A stretch of DNA of 64,000 bases from AWTP1-9 sp035703165 (GCA_035703165.1 DASSYR010000093.1:38519-102518), one strand, 5' to 3'; counted from the stretch's first letter, positions 8,776 through 18,829 are shown. Numbers and translations are program-made. The notes: a model not told the origin generated them from the sequence alone.

Positions 8776-11700
8776 ATGAAAAAAACATCTCTAACCGTCT
8801 TGCTTTTAGGAACAGTAATTTGTACTACGGCGCAAATTATACGTCCAATGACGGCCCGGTACAGTAATGCCTCGGTAAGAGGTAATATTGTATATGTGTC
8901 TAACAGTATTATTGCTACTTTAGGTCCTAATACTTCCGATGTACCGCCATCGGGTACAGGCGTCAATAATGGCGGCACGAGTATAAATATAGATATAGAT
9001 AATACTACTGCCACGCTTCTTCCTTACGGCAGTAGCTGGAAGTATAGTGATAATAATACGCGGTATGCGAATTGGGAGACCGTAGCATACAATGACGGAG
9101 CTTGGGCAACCGGTAATGCACAGTTTGGGTGGGGCCAGGCTTCGCCAAGCCCTAATGTTACCTGTCTAAATAGCGGTTGCGTTTCTTCTTGTCCTTCTCC
9201 ACCAGGCAACTGTGCTACCCGTACACCCGCTTATTATTTCAGAAATGTAGTGAATATTAACCCATCATTATATACATCAATAGTTTTTAACCTCAAAAGA
9301 AATGACGGAGTAGTTATTTATGTGAACGGAGTTGAAGTAGCAAGGGATAATATGCCTGCCGGTGCCATTGCGCATACCACTTACGCGACTTCGGCTATTG
9401 CCGGGGGATCGGCAGCCGAAAATTATTCTGTTACATTAAACACTTCTTATTTTGTTAATGGGAATAATACAATAGCTGTGGAAATACATTCTGATAAAGC
9501 AAAGGCTACAGATGTATCTTTTGATTTGCAAATACAGGGAGTCAACAATAATGGCACTTTTAATTCTTCCTCAGCAGATTTAAACATACCAGCTTGTTCT
9601 GAAGTTATGTTTGCGGGGTTATATTGGGGCGCAGGGCAGGGAACCAATGGCAGCAATACGTCTTGGATAGTTGGAGAAACTACATGTAAATTAAAACTTC
9701 CCGGTTCGGGTTCTTTTATCACTATTACTTCGGCTCAAACAGATTATCATAATGCAACATTATCTGCCGGGTTGCCCCATACAGGTTATAAATGTTTTGC
9801 AGATATTACTTCCTTAATAAATACCCTTAGCCCTAACGGATCCTATACGATTGCCGATGTGGTAGGTCCGTCAGGTATTGTAAATGGTTACGGAGGATGG
9901 ACAATTGTTATAGCGTATAACAATCCATCAGCTACCCCTAAAAATTTACAGGTTTTTGATGGAAATGTGATAGTTAATGGTGGCGACCCTGCTGTAGATG
10001 TTTCTATATCAGGGTTTCTTACTCCGGCTTCGGGTACCGTAGCCTGTGAATTAGGTGCTGTGGTGTTTGATGGTGATAGAGGCTCACAAGATGCTTTTGG
10101 ATTTCAACAACAAGGGGGTGCCGGCTTTTATGACATGGCTACTACTACTATTCCTTTAAACGGTAATGCAGATGCATGGAACAGTAAAATTTCCTATAAG
10201 GGCTCAATTGTAAGCACTCGTACTCCGGCATATAATAATACGCTCGGATATGATGCGGCGATTTTTGATTTGCCTAATGCTGGTAATGTTAATTTGGGCA
10301 ATAGTAAAACTTCTGCAACTGTTCGTTTCTCATCTCCAGGTGAAAACTACTTTTTACAAGTACTTACTACTGCTATCTCTCAATACGATCCCTCTTTCCA
10401 GTTAAATAAATCTTCAACGGATATCAATGGCGGCTCGTTAGTACCGGGAGATGTTTTACGTTATTCTTTTACTTATCAAAACGTAGGTAATGATGCAAGT
10501 AGCCAAACTATAGTGCTTGATAGTTTACCTTTTAATGTAGGACTTAAACCCGGTAGTATAGTGATAAATGGTATAACAAAAACAGATGTTGCAGGGGATG
10601 ATGAGGCAGAATATGATGCAGCAAACCGTCGGGTTGTTTTCCGGATTGGTGCGGGAGCTAATAGTTCTTCGGGAGGTAGTGTACCGGTGAATGGTAGCGG
10701 TACACTACAATTTGACGTAGTAGTTTCATCATCTTGCTATATACTTACATGCGGAAATACAATTAGTAATAGTGCCAGGATAAATTATTACGGGGCTACC
10801 TCCGGTATGTCTTTATTTGATTCCAGTTATTATAATGGTGGTGGTGGATGTTATATACAAGGACCGGTTGTTAATACCATAACAGGCTCTTGCACACCTT
10901 ACGGCGATACTACTTTAATAAATATATGTCCTACCACATCCTACACTTTGCCTTGGGCAGCGTATGCTGGTTATACTTTTTATAGTGGCATACCTTTTAC
11001 GGCAGCTAATGTAGTAATGCCTGCTTATGTTGTTACAACAGATTATGTGTACTATGCTTATGTAAATACAGGTTTGGGCTGCACAGATACCATACGTATT
11101 AGTGCATTTATACAAGGATGTCCTGATTTGGACGAGGATGATGATGGTACACCGGATTATGTAGAACTTGCCAATGCAAATGCGTTAGGCGATCATGACA
11201 GTGATGGCACTCCTAACTGGCTCGACCCACAGTATCCGGGTTTTGTTGATAATAATGCTGACGGGCTTAATGACAATTTTGATCCTGGCGCCGACTCTGA
11301 TGGTGATGGGATTGCTAATTTTTTGGACATAAATTTTCCGGGTTTTGTTGATAGTAACGGAGATGATGTGGACGATAACCAGGATAAAGATTTGGATGGA
11401 GTGCCTGATTATATAGATCGTGATAGTGATAATGATGGAATACCTGATGTAGTGGAAAATTATGGCGTAGATGCAAATGGCGATGGGGTAATAGACAATT
11501 ATACAGATTCAGATAGCGATGGATTTTCCAATAATGTGGATGCAAATGATGCAGCTATAAACCAATCAGGTAACGGATTGGGCAGACAGGATTTTGATGG
11601 TGACGGAATTCCTAATTATCAGGATAATGACAGTGATAATGACGGAATACCAGATGTTATAGAAGCATTGGGTACTGATGCTAATAACGATGGCAAAGCA

Positions 11701-13095
11701 GATAATTTTAGTGATGCCGATCTTGACGGCTTTAATGATATAATTGATGGTGACGCTGATGCTGTAACGGGTGCTGAAAACAGTGCTAATGCTTTATTAT
11801 TAACGGGTAGCGATGGCAATGGTGACGGATTAGCAGACAGTTATCCCAATAAAAACCTGGATAAAACCGGGAAGCCTAACCTGTATGATTTAGACAGTGA
11901 TGGTGATGGAATAACTGATGTAAAGGAAGCCGGGTTTAGCGATGTTGATAATAATGGTAAGGCAGACGGAGTATTGGGTAATGATGGATGGAGTGACACA
12001 ATAGATGCTTTGGCTACATTGAATTTACCTAATTCAGATGCAAGTGGTAATGCTAATTATCTTGACATAGATTCTGATGATGATGGTATAACGGATAATA
12101 TAGAAGGGATGGCAACAATGGCTTATCAAATACCATTAGGTACAGATGTTGACGACGATGGCATTGACGATCGGTATGATAATATATCCGGCAATGGGGG
12201 CGCTGGCATAGTACCGAATGACTGGGATATAGATGGGATACCCGATTATATAGATACGGATACGGATAACGACGCCTACTCGGATATTAGGGAAGGATGG
12301 GATGTGAACGGCAATGGAGTTTATGACGATAATATTAGTTTAACCGGAAATGATGTAGATGGGGATGGGTTGGACAATATATTTGATTGTGATAATAATG
12401 GGCCTAATGTTTTATCCGCCCAAATGGGAAATGGAGGCTCTACTAACGGCCCAAGTCCATCGGGTACTTTTGTAACTGTGCAAAAAAGTTCAATTGCACA
12501 ATCAGACCGGGATTGGAGATTCATTGATATTTTACCTTTAAACAAATTTGATTTAGTTGCTGAAAAGAAAGAAGGCTCTGTTAAATTAAGTTTTACTGTT
12601 TCATCTGTAACGGATATTGATTATTTTGAAATATACCGTAGCACCGGTAATGGTCCATTTGAATTGATTAAAAAATTAAACCAAAAAGTCTTAAAAGGGA
12701 ATATAGAAATTATTGAAACGAGTGACGACATTAGCTTACTCATCGCTGAAAAAATATATTATAAGATAAAACAATATAGTGGGGTTATTGTTTCCTTTAG
12801 CAATACTGTATTAATAAATAACAGGAAACAAGGTGAAACTTCTATGCAACTCATGCCTAACCCTGTAAAAGGATCTACAGCAGCCATCAGGCTGTATTCA
12901 AATACGAGTGAAAAAGCCACCATTGTACTACAAACTTTAACCGGGCATCTTGTTCGGAGCAAAAGTTGTGAGATAAAACCAGGCAATAACCTGATTCAAA
13001 TTGATGGTCTGGATCGTCTTATTCCAGGCTTCTATTTACTAAGGGTTTTATTACCAGGGACTAACTATCAATTTAAACTAGTAAAAGAAAATTAA
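8776..13095 (+). CDS. Very large secreted calcium-repeat (thrombospondin type 3) protein with T9SS domain
   Basis: The 1439-residue protein has a signal peptide (cleavage near TTAQI). A jelly-roll-like region follows (~65-260, with SWKYSDNNTRYANWETV), then a beta-sandwich region (~265-540, SEVMFAGLYWGAGQG), and a DUF11-like domain (~545-670, LRYSFTYQNVGNDASSQTI). Residues ~785-1215 carry aspartate-rich repeats such as DSDNDGIPDVVE and DGDGIPNYQDNDSDNDG, which bind Ca2+ as thrombospondin type 3 repeats. Residues ~1349-1439 are a T9SS type A sorting domain. It is probably a cell-surface or released adhesin; no enzyme domain is visible. It follows the phosphatase gene closely and may be co-transcribed with it. 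Confidence 0.9.
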   Translation: MKKTSLTVLLLGTVICTTAQIIRPMTARYSNASVRGNIVYVSNSIIATLGPNTSDVPPSGTGVNNGGTSINIDIDNTTATLLPYGSSWKYSDNNTRYANWETVAYNDGAWATGNAQFGWGQASPSPNVTCLNSGCVSSCPSPPGNCATRTPAYYFRNVVNINPSLYTSIVFNLKRNDGVVIYVNGVEVARDNMPAGAIAHTTYATSAIAGGSAAENYSVTLNTSYFVNGNNTIAVEIHSDKAKATDVSFDLQIQGVNNNGTFNSSSADLNIPACSEVMFAGLYWGAGQGTNGSNTSWIVGETTCKLKLPGSGSFITITSAQTDYHNATLSAGLPHTGYKCFADITSLINTLSPNGSYTIADVVGPSGIVNGYGGWTIVIAYNNPSATPKNLQVFDGNVIVNGGDPAVDVSISGFLTPASGTVACELGAVVFDGDRGSQDAFGFQQQGGAGFYDMATTTIPLNGNADAWNSKISYKGSIVSTRTPAYNNTLGYDAAIFDLPNAGNVNLGNSKTSATVRFSSPGENYFLQVLTTAISQYDPSFQLNKSSTDINGGSLVPGDVLRYSFTYQNVGNDASSQTIVLDSLPFNVGLKPGSIVINGITKTDVAGDDEAEYDAANRRVVFRIGAGANSSSGGSVPVNGSGTLQFDVVVSSSCYILTCGNTISNSARINYYGATSGMSLFDSSYYNGGGGCYIQGPVVNTITGSCTPYGDTTLINICPTTSYTLPWAAYAGYTFYSGIPFTAANVVMPAYVVTTDYVYYAYVNTGLGCTDTIRISAFIQGCPDLDEDDDGTPDYVELANANALGDHDSDGTPNWLDPQYPGFVDNNADGLNDNFDPGADSDGDGIANFLDINFPGFVDSNGDDVDDNQDKDLDGVPDYIDRDSDNDGIPDVVENYGVDANGDGVIDNYTDSDSDGFSNNVDANDAAINQSGNGLGRQDFDGDGIPNYQDNDSDNDGIPDVIEALGTDANNDGKADNFSDADLDGFNDIIDGDADAVTGAENSANALLLTGSDGNGDGLADSYPNKNLDKTGKPNLYDLDSDGDGITDVKEAGFSDVDNNGKADGVLGNDGWSDTIDALATLNLPNSDASGNANYLDIDSDDDGITDNIEGMATMAYQIPLGTDVDDDGIDDRYDNISGNGGAGIVPNDWDIDGIPDYIDTDTDNDAYSDIREGWDVNGNGVYDDNISLTGNDVDGDGLDNIFDCDNNGPNVLSAQMGNGGSTNGPSPSGTFVTVQKSSIAQSDRDWRFIDILPLNKFDLVAEKKEGSVKLSFTVSSVTDIDYFEIYRSTGNGPFELIKKLNQKVLKGNIEIIETSDDISLLIAEKIYYKIKQYSGVIVSFSNTVLINNRKQGETSMQLMPNPVKGSTAAIRLYSNTSEKATIVLQTLTGHLVRSKSCEIKPGNNLIQIDGLDRLIPGFYLLRVLLPGTNYQFKLVKEN
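11120..12412 (+). repeat. Aspartate-rich calcium-binding repeat region inside the large secreted protein
   Basis: The translated segment holds roughly ten D-x-D-x-DG loops. Several are near-identical at the DNA level: GATAATGATGGAATACC at 11428 matches GATAATGACGGAATACC at 11634. Repeat units are irregular in length, which fits stacked thrombospondin type 3 repeats rather than a young tandem amplification. Confidence 0.75.
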
Positions 13096-13306
13096 AAACT
13101 TTGCAAACCTGATTGTTATAAATTTGGTATGATTAGTTATATCATTTGCTAAAAGTTAAAATAGAAGATTTGCTTATATAACAAGCTATTTTTAGTAAGG
13201 AATTTTTAAAAGTTTGGCTGGTGGTATTGGAAATATTGGCAATTACTTTCAGTTGATAGCCGTGTAACCATCAAAAACTATTACTTCATACTTTTTAAGC
13301 AGGTGG

Positions 13307-14401
13307 TTAACTTTCTTCCTGTTGTTCAATTTTTTCGTCTTCGGCGCCGCGTAAAACCATGGCACTCATTTTTCGTAGAGGATTTTTATGACTTTCTTCA
13401 AAATTATTTTTTGTTCTTAAAATATCAATCGCTTTAAAAACGGCAGTTCTTAAAGACGATTCATTAGCTTTATTTTTTCCGGCAATATCAAAGGCTGTTC
13501 CATGGTCGGGTGAAGTACGAACACCGGGTATTCCTGCTGTAAAATTTACTCCCTCACCGATAGCAAGGGATTTAAAGGGTATTAATCCCTGATCGTGATA
13601 CATGGCTAAAACAGCATCAAATTTTTCGTGTTGACCTCTGGCAAAAAAAGCATCGGCGCTATATGGGCCAAAAGCCAATATATCTTTTTGTTTTGCGTCC
13701 TTAATTGCAGGTTTAATAATCGTTTCTTCTTCTTTGCCTACAAGCCCTTCGTCACCGGCATGCGGATTTAGCCCGAGTACAGCTATACGCGGTTTATTAA
13801 TTCCAAAGTCTTTTTGAAGCGACTGGTTAAGTATTTCCAGTTTGGTTACAATGCTTTCTCTTGTTATTTGCATTGCGATTTCGCTTACAGGAATATGTTC
13901 TGTAAGTAATCCTATTTTTAAATTTTCAGCAATTAATAACATGATTGCATCTTTTACTCCAAATGCCTCTTTTAAATAGGGAGTATGCCCGGTATAATTA
14001 AACTCATTACTCTGTACATTTTTTTTATGCAAAGGAGCAGTAACCAGCCCGTCAATTTTTTTGTCTTTTAGCGCCTGTACAGCAGCTATTAAAGATTTAA
14101 CGGCATATTTACCTCCCGTTTCATTTAATATTCCGGGAGTAATATTTACATCTTCTTCCCAGCAGGTATATACATTTACTACTTTGGGATTAAAGCGAAA
14201 ATCCTTTACTGCCTGTGAGTTAAAGTTAATTTCAGGCATTGCCTTGCGATAAAAATTAATTACCTTATTGGAGGCAAAAACTACCGGTGTGCAAATATCA
14301 AGAATCCTGGAATCGGCAAGAACCTTAATAATTAATTCAATTCCAACACCGTTAACATCACCGCAGCTAAAACCGATGACGGGCTTCTGTATTTCAGACA
14401 T
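13307..14401 (-). CDS. pdxA: 4-hydroxythreonine-4-phosphate dehydrogenase
   Basis: The 364-residue enzyme oxidises 4-phosphohydroxy-L-threonine with NAD(P)+ in the DXP-dependent pyridoxal phosphate pathway. Family signatures are clear: GDVNGVGIEL near the N-terminus, TAPLHKKN, GHTPYLKE (138-145), LGLNPHAGDEG (209-219), YHDQGLIPFK (268-277) and GVRTSPDHGTAFDIAGK. Putative metal ligands are H169, H214 and H269, which match the spacing of the three histidines in E. coli PdxA. The C-terminus has a short charged tail. It stands alone on the minus strand between T9SS cargo genes, so it probably has its own promoter. Confidence 0.97.
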   Translation of the reverse strand: MSEIQKPVIGFSCGDVNGVGIELIIKVLADSRILDICTPVVFASNKVINFYRKAMPEINFNSQAVKDFRFNPKVVNVYTCWEEDVNITPGILNETGGKYAVKSLIAAVQALKDKKIDGLVTAPLHKKNVQSNEFNYTGHTPYLKEAFGVKDAIMLLIAENLKIGLLTEHIPVSEIAMQITRESIVTKLEILNQSLQKDFGINKPRIAVLGLNPHAGDEGLVGKEEETIIKPAIKDAKQKDILAFGPYSADAFFARGQHEKFDAVLAMYHDQGLIPFKSLAIGEGVNFTAGIPGVRTSPDHGTAFDIAGKNKANESSLRTAVFKAIDILRTKNNFEESHKNPLRKMSAMVLRGAEDEKIEQQEES

Positions 14402-14556
14402 ACATTTATTTTAATAAGCGAAAATACGGATATAAAATGGCTTTAAACGTATAGGAAAATTACGATTTTATGAAGTACTATGACTATAAAAAGTAGTGTA
14501 GTCTTTCTATTGATTTCGATATGTAACATCAATAACTTTACTGTAAAATTAATCCT

Positions 14557-14976
14557 ATGAAACGCATGCTGTTTACTTTGTTTAGTTTTCTTTTGTTGCG
14601 CACAACTATTGTTGCCTCTGGTGGCATACCACCAAAATTTTCAACGGCGACTTTATCCAAGTCAATATCAGCTCAATGTAATTTTTCATTTGTTCGTGGC
14701 CACAGGCATGGAAGTGGTACCGCATTACAATGGGGTATGGATGGAGATTGTGCAGTAAAATTTTATGTTTTGCGCAGCTATGATTATGACCCGTATGATC
14801 CGTATGCTATTTGGGAAAATGTATCGGAAGTAACTGCAAATAATTCCCGCATGTACGGCACTTCTGATAAATCTGTTTTTCCGGGATTAATTCACTACCA
14901 GATTATAGCTATAATGAATGATGGAAGTAGCGTCTCATCAGATATTAAGTCTATACGGATTGTAAAGAAGAATTAG
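14557..14976 (+). CDS. Small secreted protein with fibronectin-like fold, unknown function
   Basis: The 139-residue protein has an N-terminal signal peptide (hydrophobic 4-20). The mature part is beta-rich: ALQWGMDGDCAVKFYVLRSYD, then a short strand ending in HYQIIAIMNDGSSV. This resembles the fibronectin type III strands found in T9SS cargo proteins (compare the WEAVCQQNVNYFEVERSTDG region of the 15077 gene). No T9SS sorting domain is present. Its place before the 15077 gene suggests a related cell-surface role, but no function can be assigned. Confidence 0.7.
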   Translation: MKRMLFTLFSFLLLRTTIVASGGIPPKFSTATLSKSISAQCNFSFVRGHRHGSGTALQWGMDGDCAVKFYVLRSYDYDPYDPYAIWENVSEVTANNSRMYGTSDKSVFPGLIHYQIIAIMNDGSSVSSDIKSIRIVKKN

Positions 14977-14985
14977 GTAACAATT

Positions 14986-15020
14986 CAACAGAGGTATTAT
15001 ATAAATGCCTGCCTCTGTTG
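14986..15020 (+). terminator. Possible intrinsic terminator after the small secreted protein
   Basis: CAACAGAGG (14986-14994) pairs perfectly with CCTCTGTTG (15012-15020) across a 17-nt loop, and one more T-A pair extends the stem. A weak run (ATTTATAATA) follows, so termination may be partial. Confidence 0.5.
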
Positions 15021-15076
15021 ATTTATAATATCTATATCCGGCAGAAAAGAATAGTGTTATTGTGTAAATCTGTCCT

Positions 15077-17047
15077 ATGAAGAAAACTGTACCTATATTT
15101 CTTTTATTGCTTCCTTTTTGGTTATCAGCTCAGATAACTACGCCTATTATAAAAGCTAACTTTGGTGTGGATGCTGATTTAAGGGCCAATTATTTTAATG
15201 GCGCTATTATGGCTGGTAACGATGATTGGTTTAATAATGGAACCGGTGGTAGTGGTGCCTTTATTATTGATACAACCGGAGCTGCTGATAGAGTTGCGAG
15301 GTATGCAACGGATGTAGCATATCGTCGCTTGCCCTTTTCAGCAGGAATGAGGTACCCACAGTTTTCCGTAATAAACAACAGGCTTTTGTACGATGCTTAT
15401 TTTTACAGAGATTATCACGGCGATGATTCAACTATTTTTGCAGCTGGCTCCAATAAAAACGGAATGAGCCCTGCTAACTGGACAACCCCCGTATCGCAAT
15501 CGGTACCAGATAAAAACGAAATACTGGATGCTATGATGCATATTCGCAGGGCAGGACCAAACACAAGCGATTCATTGTGGTTGTTTGGAGGTGTTTCCAT
15601 CGAAAACGTAACAGGGAACCGGTATTTTGATTTTGAAATGTTTCAAACGGAGTTAACGTATAATCGGGCAACCCTGAATTTTTCCAATTACGGCCCCGAT
15701 GCAGGCCATACTACCTGGCAATTTGATGCGGGTGGTAATGTTACACAAGTGGGGGATATTATCTTCACGGCCGAATATTCCAGTTCATCATTAAGTTTAG
15801 TGGAGGCGAGAATATGGATAAATCAATCTTCGCTTTCCATAACCCCTGTTAACTTTAACTGGGGTGGATTGTTTGATGGAGCAGGTGCAGGCGCTACTTA
15901 TGGATATGCCAGCATTACCCCCAAAACTTCCGGAGTTTTTTATACCGGGTTGCAATGTGTAAACAATACCTGGACAGGTCCTTTTTCGTTGGTAATAGGA
16001 ACCAACACTTTGCAGACAAATTATGTTGCCCGCCAGTATATGGAGTTTTCGGTGAATCTTACTAAAATCGGATTAGACCCCGCAGCTGCTATTCTCGGAG
16101 GAAGTTTATGTGGTTTGCCTTTTAGGAGAGTGCTCATTAAATCGAGGGCATCTACTTCTTTTACTTCAGAACTAAAAGATTTTATTCTGCCTTTTGATTT
16201 TTTCCGTGCCCCTAAGGCAAAAGTACAAGCCACTATTCCTCTGCTCTGTGGTCCGGACGGTCTGTCAGATATTTTTGTAACAAACCCATTAGCTACTTCA
16301 ATTTATACGTGGTCAACCAATAACGGTAATATTGTAAGTCCAACTACCGGTACCGTTATTACTGTAGATAGTCCCGGAACTTATTATGTGGAGCAGCGTC
16401 TTTTATCTTCTTGTTCCCCATACGCCATGGATTCCGTAACGATAACATCCGATCCCCTTTGCGGTGTTTTAGCTTGCAACTTTATAAAGTTTAACGCCTT
16501 TATAAATGGAAAAGCAGCCCAATTAAATTGGGAAGCCGTATGTCAACAAAATGTAAATTATTTTGAAGTAGAAAGAAGTACAGATGGCATCCATTTTTTA
16601 TCAATAAGTAGAGTACAAGGCTCAGATATTTTAAATAAACCTGTACAATACACCGGTACTGATAATTTAGCCGGTATTTATTCATCCAATGTTTATTATC
16701 GGTTAAAAGCTGTAAGCGAAGGTGAAGACGGAGAAAGCAAAAAAATTGCTTATAGCAGGCCAATAAAACTTTCTTTGTCAAATACAATTAATCCAAAAAT
16801 AAGGATAACACCTAACCCGGTTGTTAATTCAATGCAGATTATTGCTGAAGTTGCTTATTCAACAAACGTGCAGTTAAAAATATTTTCGGGCAATGGCAGA
16901 TTGGTGAGAGAACATAAAACTTCCTTATTAAAAGGAACGAATAGTTTTGTAATAGATGGACTTAAAATTTTACCACAGGGTTTATACCACGCAGTGTTTA
17001 CGATAGATAAAGATAGTTATGCAGAAAAAGTTATGATCGGTAAATAA
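15077..17047 (+). CDS. Large secreted protein with T9SS sorting domain, unknown function
   Basis: The 656-residue protein has a signal peptide (cleavage near LSAQ). A long beta-rich region (~20-385) shows no enzyme motif, and is followed by an Ig/PKD-like segment (~385-465, STNNGNIVSPTTGTVI). Residues ~470-560 form a fibronectin-like module (LNWEAVCQQNVNYFEVERS), typical of the approach to T9SS sorting domains. The last ~85 residues (from ITPNPVVNSMQI to KVMIGK) are a type A T9SS C-terminal domain. The protein is therefore exported through the outer membrane. A rho-independent terminator follows. Confidence 0.85.
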   Translation: MKKTVPIFLLLLPFWLSAQITTPIIKANFGVDADLRANYFNGAIMAGNDDWFNNGTGGSGAFIIDTTGAADRVARYATDVAYRRLPFSAGMRYPQFSVINNRLLYDAYFYRDYHGDDSTIFAAGSNKNGMSPANWTTPVSQSVPDKNEILDAMMHIRRAGPNTSDSLWLFGGVSIENVTGNRYFDFEMFQTELTYNRATLNFSNYGPDAGHTTWQFDAGGNVTQVGDIIFTAEYSSSSLSLVEARIWINQSSLSITPVNFNWGGLFDGAGAGATYGYASITPKTSGVFYTGLQCVNNTWTGPFSLVIGTNTLQTNYVARQYMEFSVNLTKIGLDPAAAILGGSLCGLPFRRVLIKSRASTSFTSELKDFILPFDFFRAPKAKVQATIPLLCGPDGLSDIFVTNPLATSIYTWSTNNGNIVSPTTGTVITVDSPGTYYVEQRLLSSCSPYAMDSVTITSDPLCGVLACNFIKFNAFINGKAAQLNWEAVCQQNVNYFEVERSTDGIHFLSISRVQGSDILNKPVQYTGTDNLAGIYSSNVYYRLKAVSEGEDGESKKIAYSRPIKLSLSNTINPKIRITPNPVVNSMQIIAEVAYSTNVQLKIFSGNGRLVREHKTSLLKGTNSFVIDGLKILPQGLYHAVFTIDKDSYAEKVMIGK

Positions 17048-17067
17048 GGTATAATTTTTTATCCAGG

Positions 17068-17102
17068 CCTTTATTCTTTGTTAAGGATAAGGGATTTTTT
17101 TT
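17068..17102 (+). terminator. Rho-independent terminator
   Basis: CCTTTAT (17068-17074) pairs with ATAAGGG (17087-17093) over a 12-nt loop with one G-T wobble, followed by ATTTTTTTT. It ends the T9SS gene at 17047 and precedes the rsmA promoter. Confidence 0.65.
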
Positions 17103-17128
17103 GCTCCTGTATTTAAGAAGTACATTTG
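17101..17128 (+). promoter_or_regulatory. Bacteroidetes-type promoter of rsmA
   Basis: TTG (17101-17103) and TACATTTG (17121-17128) match the -33 and -7 elements (TAnnTTTG) with 17 nt between them. The start codon at 17133 lies only four bases after the -7 element, so the transcript may be leaderless. Confidence 0.6.
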
Positions 17129-17132
17129 CGAG

Positions 17133-17885
17133 ATGTACACCTTAAAAAAATCATTGGGGCAGCATTTTTTAAAAGATGAAAATATCTGCAGAAAGATTGT
17201 TGAAGCGATACAGCAGCATCCGGTTACGCAGTTATTGGAAGTAGGTCCCGGTGGCGGAGCGCTTACAAAGTATTTATTAAAAATTGAGGGCATTGATTTT
17301 AAAGCCATGGAAATTGATGCGGAAAAAGTGGAGTATCTTGAAAAAACATTCCCAAACATCAAACATAAGTTAATACACCAAAATTTTTTGGAAACCGGTA
17401 AGCCCTTTAACGGAAAATTTACAGTAACCGGAAACTTCCCTTATAATATTTCAACACAAATTCTTTTTAAAATACTTGAGTGGAGAGAAGACGTGGAATG
17501 TGTAGTGGGCATGTTTCAAAAAGAAGTAGCCCAACGCATTTCTTCAAAAGAGGGAAATAAAATATATGGTGTGTTAAGTGTTTTGGTGCAGGCTTTTTAT
17601 AAAGTGGAGTATTTGTTTGATGTTAACGAAAATTGTTTTGTTCCCCCACCAAAAGTAAAAAGTGGTGTAATCCGATTATTGCCGGTTAACCAAGTGCCGC
17701 AAATGAAGTCGGAAAAAGCCTTTTTCTTATTGGTAAAAACGGCATTCAACCAACGCAGAAAAACATTACGAAATGCTGTTAAAACATTGTTTGAAGCTCC
17801 TGTGTTAATGGATGCTATTTTTGATAAAAGGGCTGAACAACTAACGGTTACTGATTTTGCTTTGCTTACTTTTAAAATGAAATAA
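17133..17885 (+). CDS. rsmA: 16S rRNA dimethyladenosine transferase
   Basis: The 250-residue SAM-dependent enzyme dimethylates two adjacent adenosines in the 3' hairpin of 16S rRNA during 30S assembly. Signatures include SLGQHFLKDENI at the N-terminus, motif I LEVGPGGGALT (35-45) and motif IV NFPYNIS (101-107). A short helical C-terminal domain carries FNQRRKTLRNA. Length and start are normal for the family. A promoter lies immediately upstream. A dehydrogenase gene follows by 17 nt and is probably co-transcribed. Confidence 0.97.
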   Translation: MYTLKKSLGQHFLKDENICRKIVEAIQQHPVTQLLEVGPGGGALTKYLLKIEGIDFKAMEIDAEKVEYLEKTFPNIKHKLIHQNFLETGKPFNGKFTVTGNFPYNISTQILFKILEWREDVECVVGMFQKEVAQRISSKEGNKIYGVLSVLVQAFYKVEYLFDVNENCFVPPPKVKSGVIRLLPVNQVPQMKSEKAFFLLVKTAFNQRRKTLRNAVKTLFEAPVLMDAIFDKRAEQLTVTDFALLTFKMK

Positions 17886-17902
17886 AGTAGGTATTAATCA
17901 TT

Positions 17903-18829
17903 ATGGAAAAAGTTATCATTACAGCAAAATGCCATGATTTTTTACAGGAGCAATTAGCCCGTAAAGGATATGATGTTTTATACTTACCTGAAATAACCTA
18001 TGATGAACTAAATGCCATTATTGGTAAGGCAGAAGGACTAATTTTATCAACACGGATAAAAATTGATAAGGCCATTTTAGATAATGCTATTAATTTAAAA
18101 TGGATAGGACGGCTGGGTAGTGGTTTGGAATTAATTGATGTAGATTATGCAAAAAGTAAAGGGATAAAAGTAGAAAGCAGTCCCGAAGGTAATCGGGATG
18201 CTGTTGGCGAACATGTTTTAGGCATGTTGTTGGCCTTATTGAATAAACTTGTAATAAGTTCCAATGAGGTAAGAGAATTTGTGTGGGAGCGTGAAGTGAA
18301 TCGCGGATGGGAATTAAACGGGAAAACGGTAGGCATTATTGGTTTTGGAAATACTGGTATGGCTTTTGCAAAAAAGCTTCAGGGCTTTGATGTAACGATT
18401 TTGGCGTATGACAAATATAAATTTGGTTTTGCTTCCGGTAACATTAAGGAAGCCTCTTTACAACAAGTTTTAAAATACAGCAATGTAGTAAGCATGCATG
18501 TGCCTTTAACAGAAGAAACCTTTCATTTAGCTAACGATGGTTTTTTTAATAATATGACTCAAAAGCCATGGTTTATCAATGCCTCCAGGGGTAAGGTGCA
18601 CGATACCGGGGCATTAATAAATGCTTTAAAAAGTAATAAAATTGCAGGGGCTGCGTTGGACGTGTTAGAAAATGAAAAAATAAATACTTATTCCGAGCAG
18701 GAAAGGCAACAATTACAATGGCTTACAAAACAGGCCAATGTTATCGTTACCCCCCATATTGCCGGGTATAGCCACGAAGCATTTTACAAAATGAGTAAAG
18801 TGCTATTGGAAAAATTGGGATTTTTATAA
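17903..18829 (+). CDS. D-isomer-specific 2-hydroxyacid dehydrogenase (SerA-like)
   Basis: The 308-residue protein has the two-domain fold of the D-2-hydroxyacid dehydrogenases. The NAD-binding motif is VGIIGFGNTGMAFAKKL (143-159). The catalytic triad candidates are R229 in NASRGK, an acidic residue in DVLENEK (253-259) and H285 in TPHIAGYS. It resembles phosphoglycerate dehydrogenase but lacks the C-terminal ACT regulatory domain. The substrate could be 3-phosphoglycerate, glyoxylate/hydroxypyruvate or another 2-keto acid. It follows rsmA by 17 nt and is followed by a strong terminator. Confidence 0.87.
   Translation: MEKVIITAKCHDFLQEQLARKGYDVLYLPEITYDELNAIIGKAEGLILSTRIKIDKAILDNAINLKWIGRLGSGLELIDVDYAKSKGIKVESSPEGNRDAVGEHVLGMLLALLNKLVISSNEVREFVWEREVNRGWELNGKTVGIIGFGNTGMAFAKKLQGFDVTILAYDKYKFGFASGNIKEASLQQVLKYSNVVSMHVPLTEETFHLANDGFFNNMTQKPWFINASRGKVHDTGALINALKSNKIAGAALDVLENEKINTYSEQERQQLQWLTKQANVIVTPHIAGYSHEAFYKMSKVLLEKLGFL

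Noticed and set aside
11120..12412. CRISPR-like or young tandem repeat array
   Set aside because: The repeats are coding, irregular in length and explained by calcium-binding protein repeats.
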